A stretch of 9,497 nucleotides of DNA. Source: Leptospirillum sp. GTDB lineage: Bacteria; Nitrospirota; Leptospirillia; Leptospirillales; Leptospirillaceae. This document shows positions 1-5,671 of this stretch, piece by piece. The notes below the pieces were generated by a model. The model saw only the letters and a list, made by a program, of their open reading frames with translations, was not told the DNA's origin and ran no database searches. The DNA lies in assembly GCA_027346125.1 (NCBI GenBank), contig DAIEST010000132.1:1-9497 (forward strand), given 5' to 3'. Numbering within the stretch: the first letter of the stretch is position 1; each line of letters starts with the position of its first letter. Both the position numbers and the translations under genes were made by a program.

Positions 1-2
1 AG

Positions 3-374
3 GTCCGCATTCGCATTCCCTCGGAAGTGCTGGAAGCCCCGGAACTGGTGCAGCGCCTCAAACATGCGAAGTCCGGGGCAACCTACGGAGACTTTGTCAC
101 CGCCCGGAAAGGCCGGCCGGAAATCGGGGAATCCGAATTCCAGCGTCTGTGGAACCGTCTCTCTCCCCATCCGCATGACCGGGAGGAGTGGATTCCCTTT
201 CACCCGACATGGACGGACGAGAGCGGACGGACGTACCAGGTCCTCTCGGAAGAGTCATCGAGGATCCGTCTTGTCCGGGAGGACGGCGTCATGGGACACT
301 GTCTCCGGAACGAATTCCGGAAGTTTTTCCGCCCCATCGGCGGGGCTGGCTCCAGCCCGGAAAGTCTGGGCTGA
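3..374 (+). CDS. 3' end of a hypothetical protein, truncated by the left window edge
   Basis: The reading frame is open from the first bases to a TGA at 372-374, giving about 123 visible residues. A GTG at 27 has no ribosome binding site in front of it and the frame is open upstream, so the true start most likely lies outside the window. The first half is charged and probably helical. The second half (from about position 195) reads like a small beta-barrel: a Trp-Thr-Asp-Glu-Ser-Gly-Arg turn, short alternating hydrophobic strands, then an Arg-Glu-Asp-Gly turn, and a Phe/Arg-rich end (FRKFFRPI). No catalytic motif or membrane segment is visible and I do not recognise the family. Codon use (CGG Arg, TCC, GAA) matches the neighbouring genes, which supports real coding. 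It lies 134 bases before mrp on the same strand, so the two could share a transcript, but the gap leaves room for a separate promoter. Confidence 0.55.
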   Translation, partial: VRIRIPSEVLEAPELVQRLKHAKSGATYGDFVTARKGRPEIGESEFQRLWNRLSPHPHDREEWIPFHPTWTDESGRTYQVLSEESSRIRLVREDGVMGHCLRNEFRKFFRPIGGAGSSPESLG

Positions 375-508
375 AGTCTTTTCACCCCGGAGACCTCCCT
401 CACCAAGGAAGACCTCCGGATCGATTTTCCGAAGATGTTTCGGCATTCCGAACGGTGCCGTACAGATATCACCAATATGCGAAGCGAGCGCTTCCCAAGG
501 AGTATCCC

Positions 509-1585
509 ATGTCCCAGGTGTCCGAAGAAAAAGTATGGCAGGCGTTAAGCCGGGTCATTGAACCCGACTTCAAGAAAGACCTGGTCACCCTCAAGATGAT
601 CGAGGATCTCAAGATCGAGGGAGGAAAGGTTTCGTTCACAATTGTCCTGACCACCCCGGCCTGCCCTCTCAAGGATGAAATGAAAAAATCCTGCAATGAA
701 GCGCTGGCGCAGGTGGAAGGTGTGCAGAACACGGAAATCGCCTTCACAGCCCGGACCACAAGCGGCACATTCGCGGGGAAGGCTCCGATCGCGGGAGTCC
801 GGAACGTGCTGGCCGTCTCGAGCGGAAAAGGGGGCGTTGGAAAATCCACCACATCGGTAAACCTTGCCATCGGACTCAAGGCGCTCGGGGCAAAGGTCGG
901 GATCCTGGATGCCGACGTCTACGGACCGAACATCCCCATGATGCTGGGAATCAACGCGACTCCCAAGCAGGTGGAAAACCGCTTCATTCCTCCGGTGGGA
1001 CACGGAATCTCCTGCATGTCCATGGCGTTTCTGGTTCCCCCCGGAACCCCGCTCATCTGGAGAGGCCCCATGCTTCACGGCATCATCCAGCAGTTTGTCC
1101 GTGACGTGGAATGGGGCGATCTCGATTACCTGATTGTCGACATGCCGCCCGGCACCGGGGATGCCCAGCTTTCCCTGGCCCAGCTTGTTCCCCTTTCCGG
1201 TGCGGTGATCGTCACCACTCCCCAGGAAGTCTCGCTTTCCGACTCCCGCAGGGGGCTGGCCATGTTCCAGAAAGTCAACGTTCCCATTCTGGGGATTATC
1301 GAGAACATGAGCACCTTCGTCTGTCCGAACTGCAGCCATGAAACGCCGATCTTCTCCCAGGGCGGAGGGGAAATGGCCGCAAAGGAACTGAAGGTTCCTT
1401 TCCTGGGCCGGATCCCCATCAACCTTTCGATCCGCGAAGGGGGAGACAAGGGACTCCCGATCGGCGTCGGAGAACCCGATAGCCCCATCGCCAAAAGCTA
1501 TCAGAACATCGCAGGAAATCTCGCTTCGGCCATCAGCATCCTGAATTCCGGAGTCAAACCCATCCAGATCGGAAACTTCGGATGA
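509..1585 (+). CDS. mrp: Mrp/ApbC-type iron-sulfur cluster carrier P-loop ATPase (DUF59 + ParA-like domain)
   Basis: 358-residue cytosolic ATPase of the Mrp/NBP35/ApbC family, which binds a labile Fe-S cluster and passes it to target apoproteins. Residues about 5-80 form the MIP18/DUF59 domain, with the conserved Thr-Pro-Ala-Cys-Pro segment around 49-53. Residues about 97-345 are the SIMIBI-class P-loop domain: deviant Walker A with signature lysine at 106-113 (GKGGVGKS), the DADVYGPN switch at 134-141, and Walker B IVDMPPGTGD at 209-218. Cys272 and Cys275 form the CxxC pair (CPNC) that in this family bridges a cluster between two subunits. Length is normal for the DUF59-fused form. The frame is open back to 188, but the ATG at 509 has AAGGAG at 497-502, six bases upstream, and family alignment begins there. 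It is followed 34 bases later by a small gene, probably co-transcribed. The C-terminus is short, with no DUF971 domain, which instead occurs as a separate gene at 3136-3459. The family call is firm; the client proteins are unknown. Confidence 0.96.
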   Translation: MSQVSEEKVWQALSRVIEPDFKKDLVTLKMIEDLKIEGGKVSFTIVLTTPACPLKDEMKKSCNEALAQVEGVQNTEIAFTARTTSGTFAGKAPIAGVRNVLAVSSGKGGVGKSTTSVNLAIGLKALGAKVGILDADVYGPNIPMMLGINATPKQVENRFIPPVGHGISCMSMAFLVPPGTPLIWRGPMLHGIIQQFVRDVEWGDLDYLIVDMPPGTGDAQLSLAQLVPLSGAVIVTTPQEVSLSDSRRGLAMFQKVNVPILGIIENMSTFVCPNCSHETPIFSQGGGEMAAKELKVPFLGRIPINLSIREGGDKGLPIGVGEPDSPIAKSYQNIAGNLASAISILNSGVKPIQIGNFG

Positions 1586-1619
1586 AAAATCCGGAAGCCC
1601 AGGGGAGGAAAGATCCTCG

Positions 1620-1859
1620 ATGAACCCGCTCAAAGTCGCACGGGTGGCCCGATACGACGAGATCCTGAAACAATGGAAGACCCTCCATATGATGACCGAA
1701 ATGTCGTCCCGGAAAGCCCTCGGTCCGGGAACATTCGAAGGATCGGGACAGGAACCGGACTGGACCGCATGGGAAGAATCCATCAACCGGGAACTGGAGA
1801 TGTGGGTAGACCTGAAGGAAGCATGGCAGGAGCTGAACGAAGAAAATCCGTCAACATGA
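1620..1859 (+). CDS. small hypothetical protein, Trp-rich with acidic C-terminal half
   Basis: 79-residue ORF with an ATG preceded by a strong purine-rich ribosome binding site (GGGGAGGAA, 1602-1610). It begins 34 bases after the mrp stop, so it is probably in the same transcript. The first 32 residues are basic and probably helical. The second half is markedly acidic (eleven Asp/Glu between residues 45 and 75) and is also predicted helical. There are five tryptophans (19, 48, 51, 62, 69), a high number for this length. There are no cysteines, so it is unlikely to hold a metal cluster itself. No signal peptide or membrane segment is visible. I do not recognise the family. A role as a small partner of the upstream Fe-S carrier is possible from position only; that is inference. 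The good ribosome binding site and the operon-like spacing are the main arguments that it is translated. Confidence 0.7.
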   Translation: MNPLKVARVARYDEILKQWKTLHMMTEMSSRKALGPGTFEGSGQEPDWTAWEESINRELEMWVDLKEAWQELNEENPST

Positions 1860-1866
1860 CTCCGAC

Positions 1867-1907
1867 CCGTTCCGGAGGAGATGCCCCGGCATTGCCCGCC
1901 GGAACGG
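1867..1907. repeat. 9-bp perfect inverted repeat between convergent genes, possible terminator
   Basis: CCGTTCCGG (1867-1875) and CCGGAACGG (1899-1907) are perfect reverse complements separated by 23 bases. The spacer contains a smaller nested dyad, ATGC/GCAT (1881-1892). It lies in the 67-base gap where the 79-residue gene (plus) and the DUF4359-like gene (minus) converge, the usual place for a bidirectional terminator. No T-tract follows on either strand, so it is not a classical intrinsic terminator. It could instead be a 3'-end stabilising hairpin, or a chance result of the high local frequency of the TTCCGG word. Confidence 0.4.
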
Positions 1908-1926
1908 CCCCCGGACGAGAAAACCG

Positions 1927-2208
1927 TCAGACCGGGATGAACAGGTGAAGGATTCCCAGAAACTTCCTGGGAGCCTTGTTCGGAAGACTGAGCGTATACA
2001 CGGAAAAGAAAAAATAGCTCTTCCGCTCGGACATCTGCCCGATCAGCACCGGACCGAAAAAAGACAGAACCCCGTCCTTGAAATCCCCCTGATGAACCTT
2101 CTGCTGTTCCTTGATGTGCCGGAGAATGAACCCGTTGAACTCCGGCATTCGGGGATTCATGACAGGCAACAGAACCAGAAGCACTCCAAGAACCAGCATT
2201 TTTTTCAT
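1927..2208 (-). CDS. small membrane-anchored protein resembling DUF4359
   Basis: 93 residues. Residues about 3-17 (MLVLGVLLVLLPVMN) form one hydrophobic segment immediately followed by Asn-Pro, then a polar domain, so it is probably a signal-anchored protein with its C-terminal domain in the periplasm. The hydrophobic start ending in NP, the aromatic strand YFFFSVYT near 65-72, and a final KFLGILHLFIPV strand resemble DUF4359, a small family of unknown function known from cyanobacteria and other bacteria. I recall this pattern and have not searched it. The start is taken at ATG 2208 because GGAG lies nine bases upstream on the minus strand and the hydrophobic segment then sits at the N-terminus. 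The frame is open further upstream to 2355, which would overlap truA and bury the anchor, so I prefer the short form. The gene is divergent from truA, with 115 bases between starts, and convergent with the 79-residue gene. Confidence 0.62.
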   Translation of the reverse strand: MKKMLVLGVLLVLLPVMNPRMPEFNGFILRHIKEQQKVHQGDFKDGVLSFFGPVLIGQMSERKSYFFFSVYTLSLPNKAPRKFLGILHLFIPV

Positions 2209-2323
2209 GATTTCCGACTCCAGTGCGTCCCGCAACAACTTGATCTCAACCAGACCGGATTCAAAAAAGGGTCTCCGACTCCTTTCGGTCCGCTTCTCAG
2301 CCTCCACCATTTCACGGGAAAGA

Positions 2324-3130
2324 ATGCGTTCCGGCATGAAACGATTTGCCTTCATCGTCAGCTATGACGGAAGAGGATTCCAGGGCTGGCAACAGCAGCG
2401 ATCCGGACCCACAATCCAGGGAGCGATCGAGGATTCCATCCTTCAGCTGACCGGAAAATCTGTCCGGATTTCGGGGTCCGGACGGACGGATACCGGAGTT
2501 TCGGCCTGGGGACAGGTCTTTCACTGCGACATCGAGGACGACAGGTGGACAGAGGAAGCCCTGAGAAAGGGCATGAACCATTTTCTCTCCCCTTCGATCC
2601 GGGTGCTTCTGGGCAGGCATGTTCCGCCGGATTTTCATGCGCGCCACGACGTCGTCCGGAAAATCTACCGCTACCGGTTGACTGCGTCTTCGGGCGCCGG
2701 ATACACGCCCGCCCCCCTGGGTTCCCCATTCCTCACCCACTTCCAGTACCCGCTGGACCTCAAACGGATGCAGGAAACCTCTTCCCTGTTTCCGGGGATC
2801 CGGGACTACCGCCATTTTACCGTCCGGAGGTCGTTGCCGGAAGACAGCCGGCGCACCGTCGACGACATTCACTGGGAGGTCGCCCCGGACGAAATCGCTT
2901 TCTGGGTCGTCGGACGGGGGTTCCTGCACATGATGATCCGCTTCATGGTGGGAGCATTGATCGATGCCGGGAGGGGACGCCGCACTCCGGAAGAGATCGG
3001 GGCTCTGCTCGCCTCTGAAGCCCCTGCACCGAAATTCCCCTTGCGACCGGTACCTCCCGAAGGACTCTCCCTGATCCGCGTCCTGTACGGAAAGCGGGAT
3101 CCCTTTCCCCCATTCGCCGGAGAACGCTGA
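2324..3130 (+). CDS. truA: tRNA pseudouridine(38-40) synthase TruA
   Basis: TruA isomerises uridines at positions 38-40 in the anticodon stem of many tRNAs, in the cytosol, as a dimer without cofactors. With this start the protein is 268 residues, normal for the family. Visible hallmarks in order: the N-terminal strand and YDGRGFQGWQ near residues 14-23; the catalytic loop SGRTDTGV with the nucleophilic Asp at residue 56 (codon 2489-2491); FHAR followed by RKIYRYRL near 140-155; the RGFLHMMIRFMVGAL helix about three quarters through; and a C-terminal PxGLxLxxVxY strand. In the catalytic loop most TruA proteins have GVHA; here the residue is Ser (GVSAWGQV). Start choice is uncertain. ATG 2324 has GGGA four bases upstream, while ATG 2336 (four residues shorter, beginning MKRFAF) has no visible ribosome binding site. 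The gene ends five bases before the end of the convergent DUF971 gene. Confidence 0.95.
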   Translation: MRSGMKRFAFIVSYDGRGFQGWQQQRSGPTIQGAIEDSILQLTGKSVRISGSGRTDTGVSAWGQVFHCDIEDDRWTEEALRKGMNHFLSPSIRVLLGRHVPPDFHARHDVVRKIYRYRLTASSGAGYTPAPLGSPFLTHFQYPLDLKRMQETSSLFPGIRDYRHFTVRRSLPEDSRRTVDDIHWEVAPDEIAFWVVGRGFLHMMIRFMVGALIDAGRGRRTPEEIGALLASEAPAPKFPLRPVPPEGLSLIRVLYGKRDPFPPFAGER

Positions 3131-3135
3131 ACCGG

Positions 3136-3459
3136 CTATCCTGACGGTGGCTGGCAGATGGCGCAGGGACAGATCTTCCGGAGAAGATCGTAAGAATAGA
3201 CCCCCGTGCCATGACCGTCGCTGAACCGGATCGAAACCGCATAATTTCCGACGGCCGTGACGGATACCGGACGAATGTCGGAAGGTATCCTGTCGCGGGA
3301 GATCAGCTTCTCCCCTGTCCACTCATGAATGCATTCCGCGCACTGGCAATGCTCGCGAAGATAGACGTTCTCATAGACGCTCTCGTGGCCGCCCTGCCAG
3401 AGAATCCGGACGGCCGAACTTTCAAGGGGGCTGATTTCGGAAGGCATTTCCATAGACAT
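3136..3459 (-). CDS. DUF971 / GBBH-like N-terminal domain protein with two CxCxxC motifs
   Basis: 107-residue protein that is almost entirely one DUF971 domain, the fold also found at the N-terminus of gamma-butyrobetaine hydroxylase and at the C-terminus of the plant Fe-S carrier HCF101. Visible motifs: LWQGGHESVY near 20-29, LREHCQCAEC with Cys38, Cys40 and Cys43, the GNYAVSIRFSDGHGTGVYSY block at 71-90, and ICPCAIC with Cys97, Cys99 and Cys102. In gamma-butyrobetaine hydroxylase the first Cys triad plus a following His binds zinc; His83 in SDGH is the matching residue here. The second CxCxxC could bind metal or a cluster; that is inference. There is no dioxygenase domain, so it is not the hydroxylase itself. 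The start is set by GGAG at 3466-3469, six bases before ATG 3459; a TTG at 3492 and an ATG at 3471 lack such a site. It lies 45 bases downstream of gpsA and is probably co-transcribed. Confidence 0.87.
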   Translation of the reverse strand: MSMEMPSEISPLESSAVRILWQGGHESVYENVYLREHCQCAECIHEWTGEKLISRDRIPSDIRPVSVTAVGNYAVSIRFSDGHGTGVYSYDLLRKICPCAICQPPSG

Positions 3460-3465
3460 CAAAGA

Positions 3466-3469
3466 CTCC
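3466..3469 (-). promoter_or_regulatory. ribosome binding site deciding the DUF971 gene start
   Basis: GGAG on the minus strand, six bases before the ATG at 3459. Alternative in-frame starts at 3471 and 3492 have no purine-rich site at a suitable distance. Confidence 0.6.
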
Positions 3470-3504
3470 ATATCTGAGGGACAAAAGCCCAATCTGTGAT
3501 CGGT

Positions 3505-4551
3505 TCAGGAATCTTCCTCTTCCGACTTGGAAGGCCGGGACATGAGGAAGTTCAAGGTTTCGCGCAACCCGGCCCCCTCGTAGAGGATCTGATAAATTGC
3601 CCGGGTAATCGGGAGGTCCGTTCCGATTTCCATTGCCAGTTCATGGGCGGACTGGGTCGTCGGGACACCTTCAGCCACCTGACCCACCTCCTTGAGCACT
3701 TCCGGAAGCAGATCCCCTTTTCCAAGCTGCATGCCGACCCGGCGGTTCCGGGAGAGTTCCGACGTGGCGGTCAACAGGAGATCCCCCACTCCGCCAAGAC
3801 CCGAGAAGGTTTCCCTGTCCGCCCCCAGCTTCACTCCCAAACGGGTCATTTCGGCCAGTCCCCTTGTCAGCAGGGCTGCCCGGCTGTTCGCTCCCAGCTG
3901 CATCCCGTCGGAAATCCCCGCTGCCAGAGCCATCACGTTTTTCAGGGCGCCGGCAACCTCCAGACCGATCACATCCTGACGGGTATACACCTTGAACGAA
4001 GGCGCAGAAAACAGCGCCTGACCTTCCAGTGCCAGCCGACGGGAGGAAGAGGCCATGACCACCGCGGTCGGAAGCTTCCGGACAACCTCCCGGGCAAACG
4101 ACGGTCCGGACAGGACCGCATAGAGACCGGGATCCGGAAAATAGGTTTCCCGGACGATTCTCGAAACAAGAGCGTGACTCCCCCGCTCGATCCCCTTCGT
4201 GCCGCTGATCAGTGGAAGAGGCCGGGAAAGAAGACTCCGGACGCTCTGGAGAACAGGTCTCACTGCCTGGCAGGGTACCGCCAGGATCAGGACCGTCGCA
4301 CGTGAAAGGACCTCTTCCAGATGGTTGCTGACCGCAAGTCCGGACGGATATGTCGCCCCGGACAGATAGACCCGGTTTTCCCGGGTGACCTGGATATCCC
4401 TGGCCAGAATCGGATCCCGGACCCACTGGATCGTATCGATCCCTTTTTCCGCAAGATGGAGGGCGAGGGCAGTTCCCCAGGAACCTCCCCCCAGAACGAG
4501 AGGGCAAGGTTTTCCACCCATCGGCGGAGGATGAAATGCGTCGTCTGTCAC
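3505..4551 (-). CDS. gpsA: NAD(P)-dependent sn-glycerol-3-phosphate dehydrogenase GpsA
   Basis: Cytosolic enzyme that reduces dihydroxyacetone phosphate to sn-glycerol-3-phosphate, the backbone precursor of membrane phospholipids. With the GTG start it has 348 residues, normal for GpsA. Seen in order: Rossmann nucleotide loop LGGGSWGTALA at about 20-30 (most homologues have GAGxWG, here GGGSWG), ILAVP near 89-93, GTKGIE at 117-122, LSGPSFAREV at 147-156, the catalytic-lysine segment EVAGALKN with Lys204, NSRAAL at 222-227, and GLGGVGDLLLT at 251-261. The last residues are an acidic Ser/Glu tail. The start is GTG 4551, because AAGGA lies eight bases upstream. ATG 4521 lies ten residues downstream, close to the Rossmann loop, but is preceded by pyrimidine-rich sequence without a ribosome binding site, and ATG 4632 would add a 27-residue non-family extension. 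It is the first gene of a probable two-gene operon with the DUF971 gene and is divergent from the phosphoribosyltransferase gene. Confidence 0.96.
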   Translation of the reverse strand: MTDDAFHPPPMGGKPCPLVLGGGSWGTALALHLAEKGIDTIQWVRDPILARDIQVTRENRVYLSGATYPSGLAVSNHLEEVLSRATVLILAVPCQAVRPVLQSVRSLLSRPLPLISGTKGIERGSHALVSRIVRETYFPDPGLYAVLSGPSFAREVVRKLPTAVVMASSSRRLALEGQALFSAPSFKVYTRQDVIGLEVAGALKNVMALAAGISDGMQLGANSRAALLTRGLAEMTRLGVKLGADRETFSGLGGVGDLLLTATSELSRNRRVGMQLGKGDLLPEVLKEVGQVAEGVPTTQSAHELAMEIGTDLPITRAIYQILYEGAGLRETLNFLMSRPSKSEEEDS

Positions 4552-4559
4552 AGTACGAG

Positions 4560-4564
4560 TCCTT
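4560..4564 (-). promoter_or_regulatory. ribosome binding site deciding the gpsA GTG start
   Basis: AAGGA on the minus strand, eight bases before GTG 4551. The downstream in-frame ATG at 4521 has only C/T-rich sequence in front of it, so this site favours the GTG. Confidence 0.55.
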
Positions 4565-4692
4565 CCACCAAGTGATAAGGGGAAATCCGGATGAATATTG
4601 AGCGCAACGGCAAACGAACACCGCGATCGCATCAGAAAATGCCGCTCTCTCCGTAACCAGATACAAGAGCCGACGCTTGCTTTCGGTCACCC

Positions 4693-4722
4693 ATCCTACA
4701 CTCGCCAACCGAACCGCCGCAA
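4693..4722 (-). promoter_or_regulatory. weak sigma70-type promoter candidate for gpsA
   Basis: On the minus strand TTGCGG (4717-4722), an 18-base spacer, then TAGGAT (4693-4698). Each hexamer departs from consensus at two or three positions. The implied leader to GTG 4551 is about 135 bases. The position in the divergent gap is sensible but the match is modest. Confidence 0.25.
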
Positions 4723-4737
4723 CAGATTTTGGATCCC

Positions 4738-4767
4738 CTGCCACCGACCGGCCGCAGATGGTAGAAT
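4738..4767 (+). promoter_or_regulatory. sigma70-type promoter candidate for the phosphoribosyltransferase gene
   Basis: CTGCCA (4738-4743), an 18-base spacer, then TAGAAT (4762-4767), which differs from TATAAT at one position. Transcription would start near 4774, leaving a leader of about 50 bases before GTG 4823. It overlaps the divergent gpsA upstream region. Confidence 0.42.
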
Positions 4768-4810
4768 CAGAGGCAGGAGTCAGAAACCCTTTTTGACCAT
4801 CCACCTTACC

Positions 4811-4815
4811 AGGAG
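4811..4815 (+). promoter_or_regulatory. ribosome binding site deciding the phosphoribosyltransferase GTG start
   Basis: AGGAG, seven bases before GTG 4823. The frame is open back to 4598, but that upstream translation is Arg/Pro/His-rich and unlike the family, so this site marks the real start. Confidence 0.65.
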
Positions 4816-4822
4816 CAACCCC

Positions 4823-5503
4823 GTGACCGAAGAAAGATTCCTGAACCGGACAGAAGCCGGAAGATCCCTTGCCGGAGCGCTTCTCGAAAGAGGAGAAGGA
4901 TTCGATTTCATCCTGGCCCTGGCGCGCGGCGGGATCCCGGTCGCCGTTTCCGTCGCCCGAGCCCTGTCGCTCCCCCTTTTTCCCATGGTCGTCCGGAAGA
5001 TCGGCCTTCCGGGACACCGGGAACTGGCATTGGGAGCCCTGTCCGAAGGAGGGAGCCTCTTCTGGAACCAGGAGCTGATCGAGCGCCACGGAATCCGGGA
5101 AAGCGAACTTTCCATCCTCCGGGAAAAAGCCCGGAAGGAAGTGAACGACCGGGTGGCACGGCTTCGATCCGGGCGGCCATTGCCTCCGATGGAAGGCAAA
5201 AACATCCTGATCGTGGACGATGGAGTCGCCACGGGAGCAACCCTTTTTGCCGCCGTTCTGGAAGTCCGGCGCCACAACCCGAATCGGGTGATGGTGGCCC
5301 TTCCGGTAGCCCCGCCCGAAATTGTCCGGCAGTTCAGGAAGGAAGGGATCTCTTCCCTGATCCTGATCGTGCCCCATCACTTCCAGGCCGTCGGAGAATG
5401 GTACGAAGAGTTTTCCGAAGTCTCGGACGGAGAGGTTCTGCTGGCCATGAACCAGCTTTCTCGCGACAACGCCCCCGACTGGCCACCACCGGGTCAGGCC
5501 TGA
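4823..5503 (+). CDS. predicted phosphoribosyltransferase (type I PRTase fold, COG1926-like)
   Basis: 226-residue cytosolic protein of the type I phosphoribosyltransferase fold. The diagnostic PRPP-binding loop is ILIVDDGVATGAT at 128-140, with the two acidic residues at 132-133. The N-terminal half matches the COG1926 group of stand-alone predicted phosphoribosyltransferases: a Phe-x-Asn/Asp-Arg start, ILALARGGIPVA at 30-41, VVRKIG at 56-61, PGHRELALGA at 63-72, and an insert before the PRPP loop. The family's substrate is not settled, so I assign no reaction beyond probable PRPP or nucleotide-phosphate binding. The length agrees with the family. The GTG start is fixed by AGGAG seven bases upstream. 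No other purine or pyrimidine genes are nearby, so the context does not name a pathway. The stop codon sits inside a 12-base palindrome. The gene is probably a single transcription unit, since the next gene starts 168 bases later. Confidence 0.88.
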   Translation: MTEERFLNRTEAGRSLAGALLERGEGFDFILALARGGIPVAVSVARALSLPLFPMVVRKIGLPGHRELALGALSEGGSLFWNQELIERHGIRESELSILREKARKEVNDRVARLRSGRPLPPMEGKNILIVDDGVATGATLFAAVLEVRRHNPNRVMVALPVAPPEIVRQFRKEGISSLILIVPHHFQAVGEWYEEFSEVSDGEVLLAMNQLSRDNAPDWPPPGQA

Positions 5504-5508
5504 CTCCC
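5493..5508. repeat. 12-bp palindrome over the phosphoribosyltransferase stop codon
   Basis: GTCAGGCCTGAC (5493-5504) is a perfect palindrome containing the TGA stop (5501-5503). With flanking GGG (5491-5493) and CCC (5506-5508) it can extend to an imperfect hairpin with one bulged base and a GGCC loop. A T-rich but interrupted stretch follows (5514-5535). It may contribute to transcription termination; the lack of an immediate T-run makes this uncertain. Confidence 0.25.
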
Positions 5509-5662
5509 GGAGATCTCTTGACTGATTTATTTCTTGCGGCCGCTCGTGTATTCTTCCATGACCCATCGCAAGATCGGCATGCATGATGGGAAAGAGACGG
5601 AACCGCTCCCCTCTTCCGGCATCCATGGGTTCCGAACAATCATTGCGGGGAAGTCTCCGACC

Positions 5663-5666
5663 AGGA
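5663..5666 (+). promoter_or_regulatory. ribosome binding site deciding the start of the 421-residue gene
   Basis: AGGA, five bases before ATG 5672. Upstream in-frame starts at 5534 (TTG), 5558 and 5579 (ATG) have no comparable site. Confidence 0.5.
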
Positions 5667-5671
5667 TAGAA

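Noticed and set aside
188..508. N-terminal extension of the mrp reading frame
   Set aside because: The first 107 codons give a Pro/Arg/His-rich translation overlapping the upstream gene in another frame; a good ribosome binding site and family alignment place the start at 509.
545..1786. 413-codon open frame antisense to mrp
   Set aside because: Asp/Gly/His-rich low-complexity translation, no ribosome binding site and no family motif; complete overlap with a firmly identified gene.
2312..3322. 336-codon open frame antisense to truA
   Set aside because: Same shadow pattern; it would also run across the DUF971 gene in the wrong frame.
4623..4630. GCGATCGC octamer (HIP1-like)
   Set aside because: A single copy noticed in the divergent gap; one copy is no evidence for the repeated element seen in cyanobacteria.
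5518..5554. TTGACT (5518) and TATTCT (5549) as one promoter
   Set aside because: The spacing is 25 bases, too long for a sigma70 promoter; neither hexamer has a good partner at 16-18 bases.
3671..5626. 651-codon open frame on the minus strand across gpsA and the phosphoribosyltransferase gene
   Set aside because: It is an off-frame shadow of gpsA and antisense to the phosphoribosyltransferase gene. Its translation is rich in Gly/Ser/Arg/Pro with no motif; codon bias against TTA, CTA and TCA leaves long antisense frames open.
5534..5671. 46-residue N-terminal extension of the 421-residue gene
   Set aside because: It starts with TTG without a ribosome binding site, and the translation looks non-coding; AGGA before ATG 5672 is the better start.
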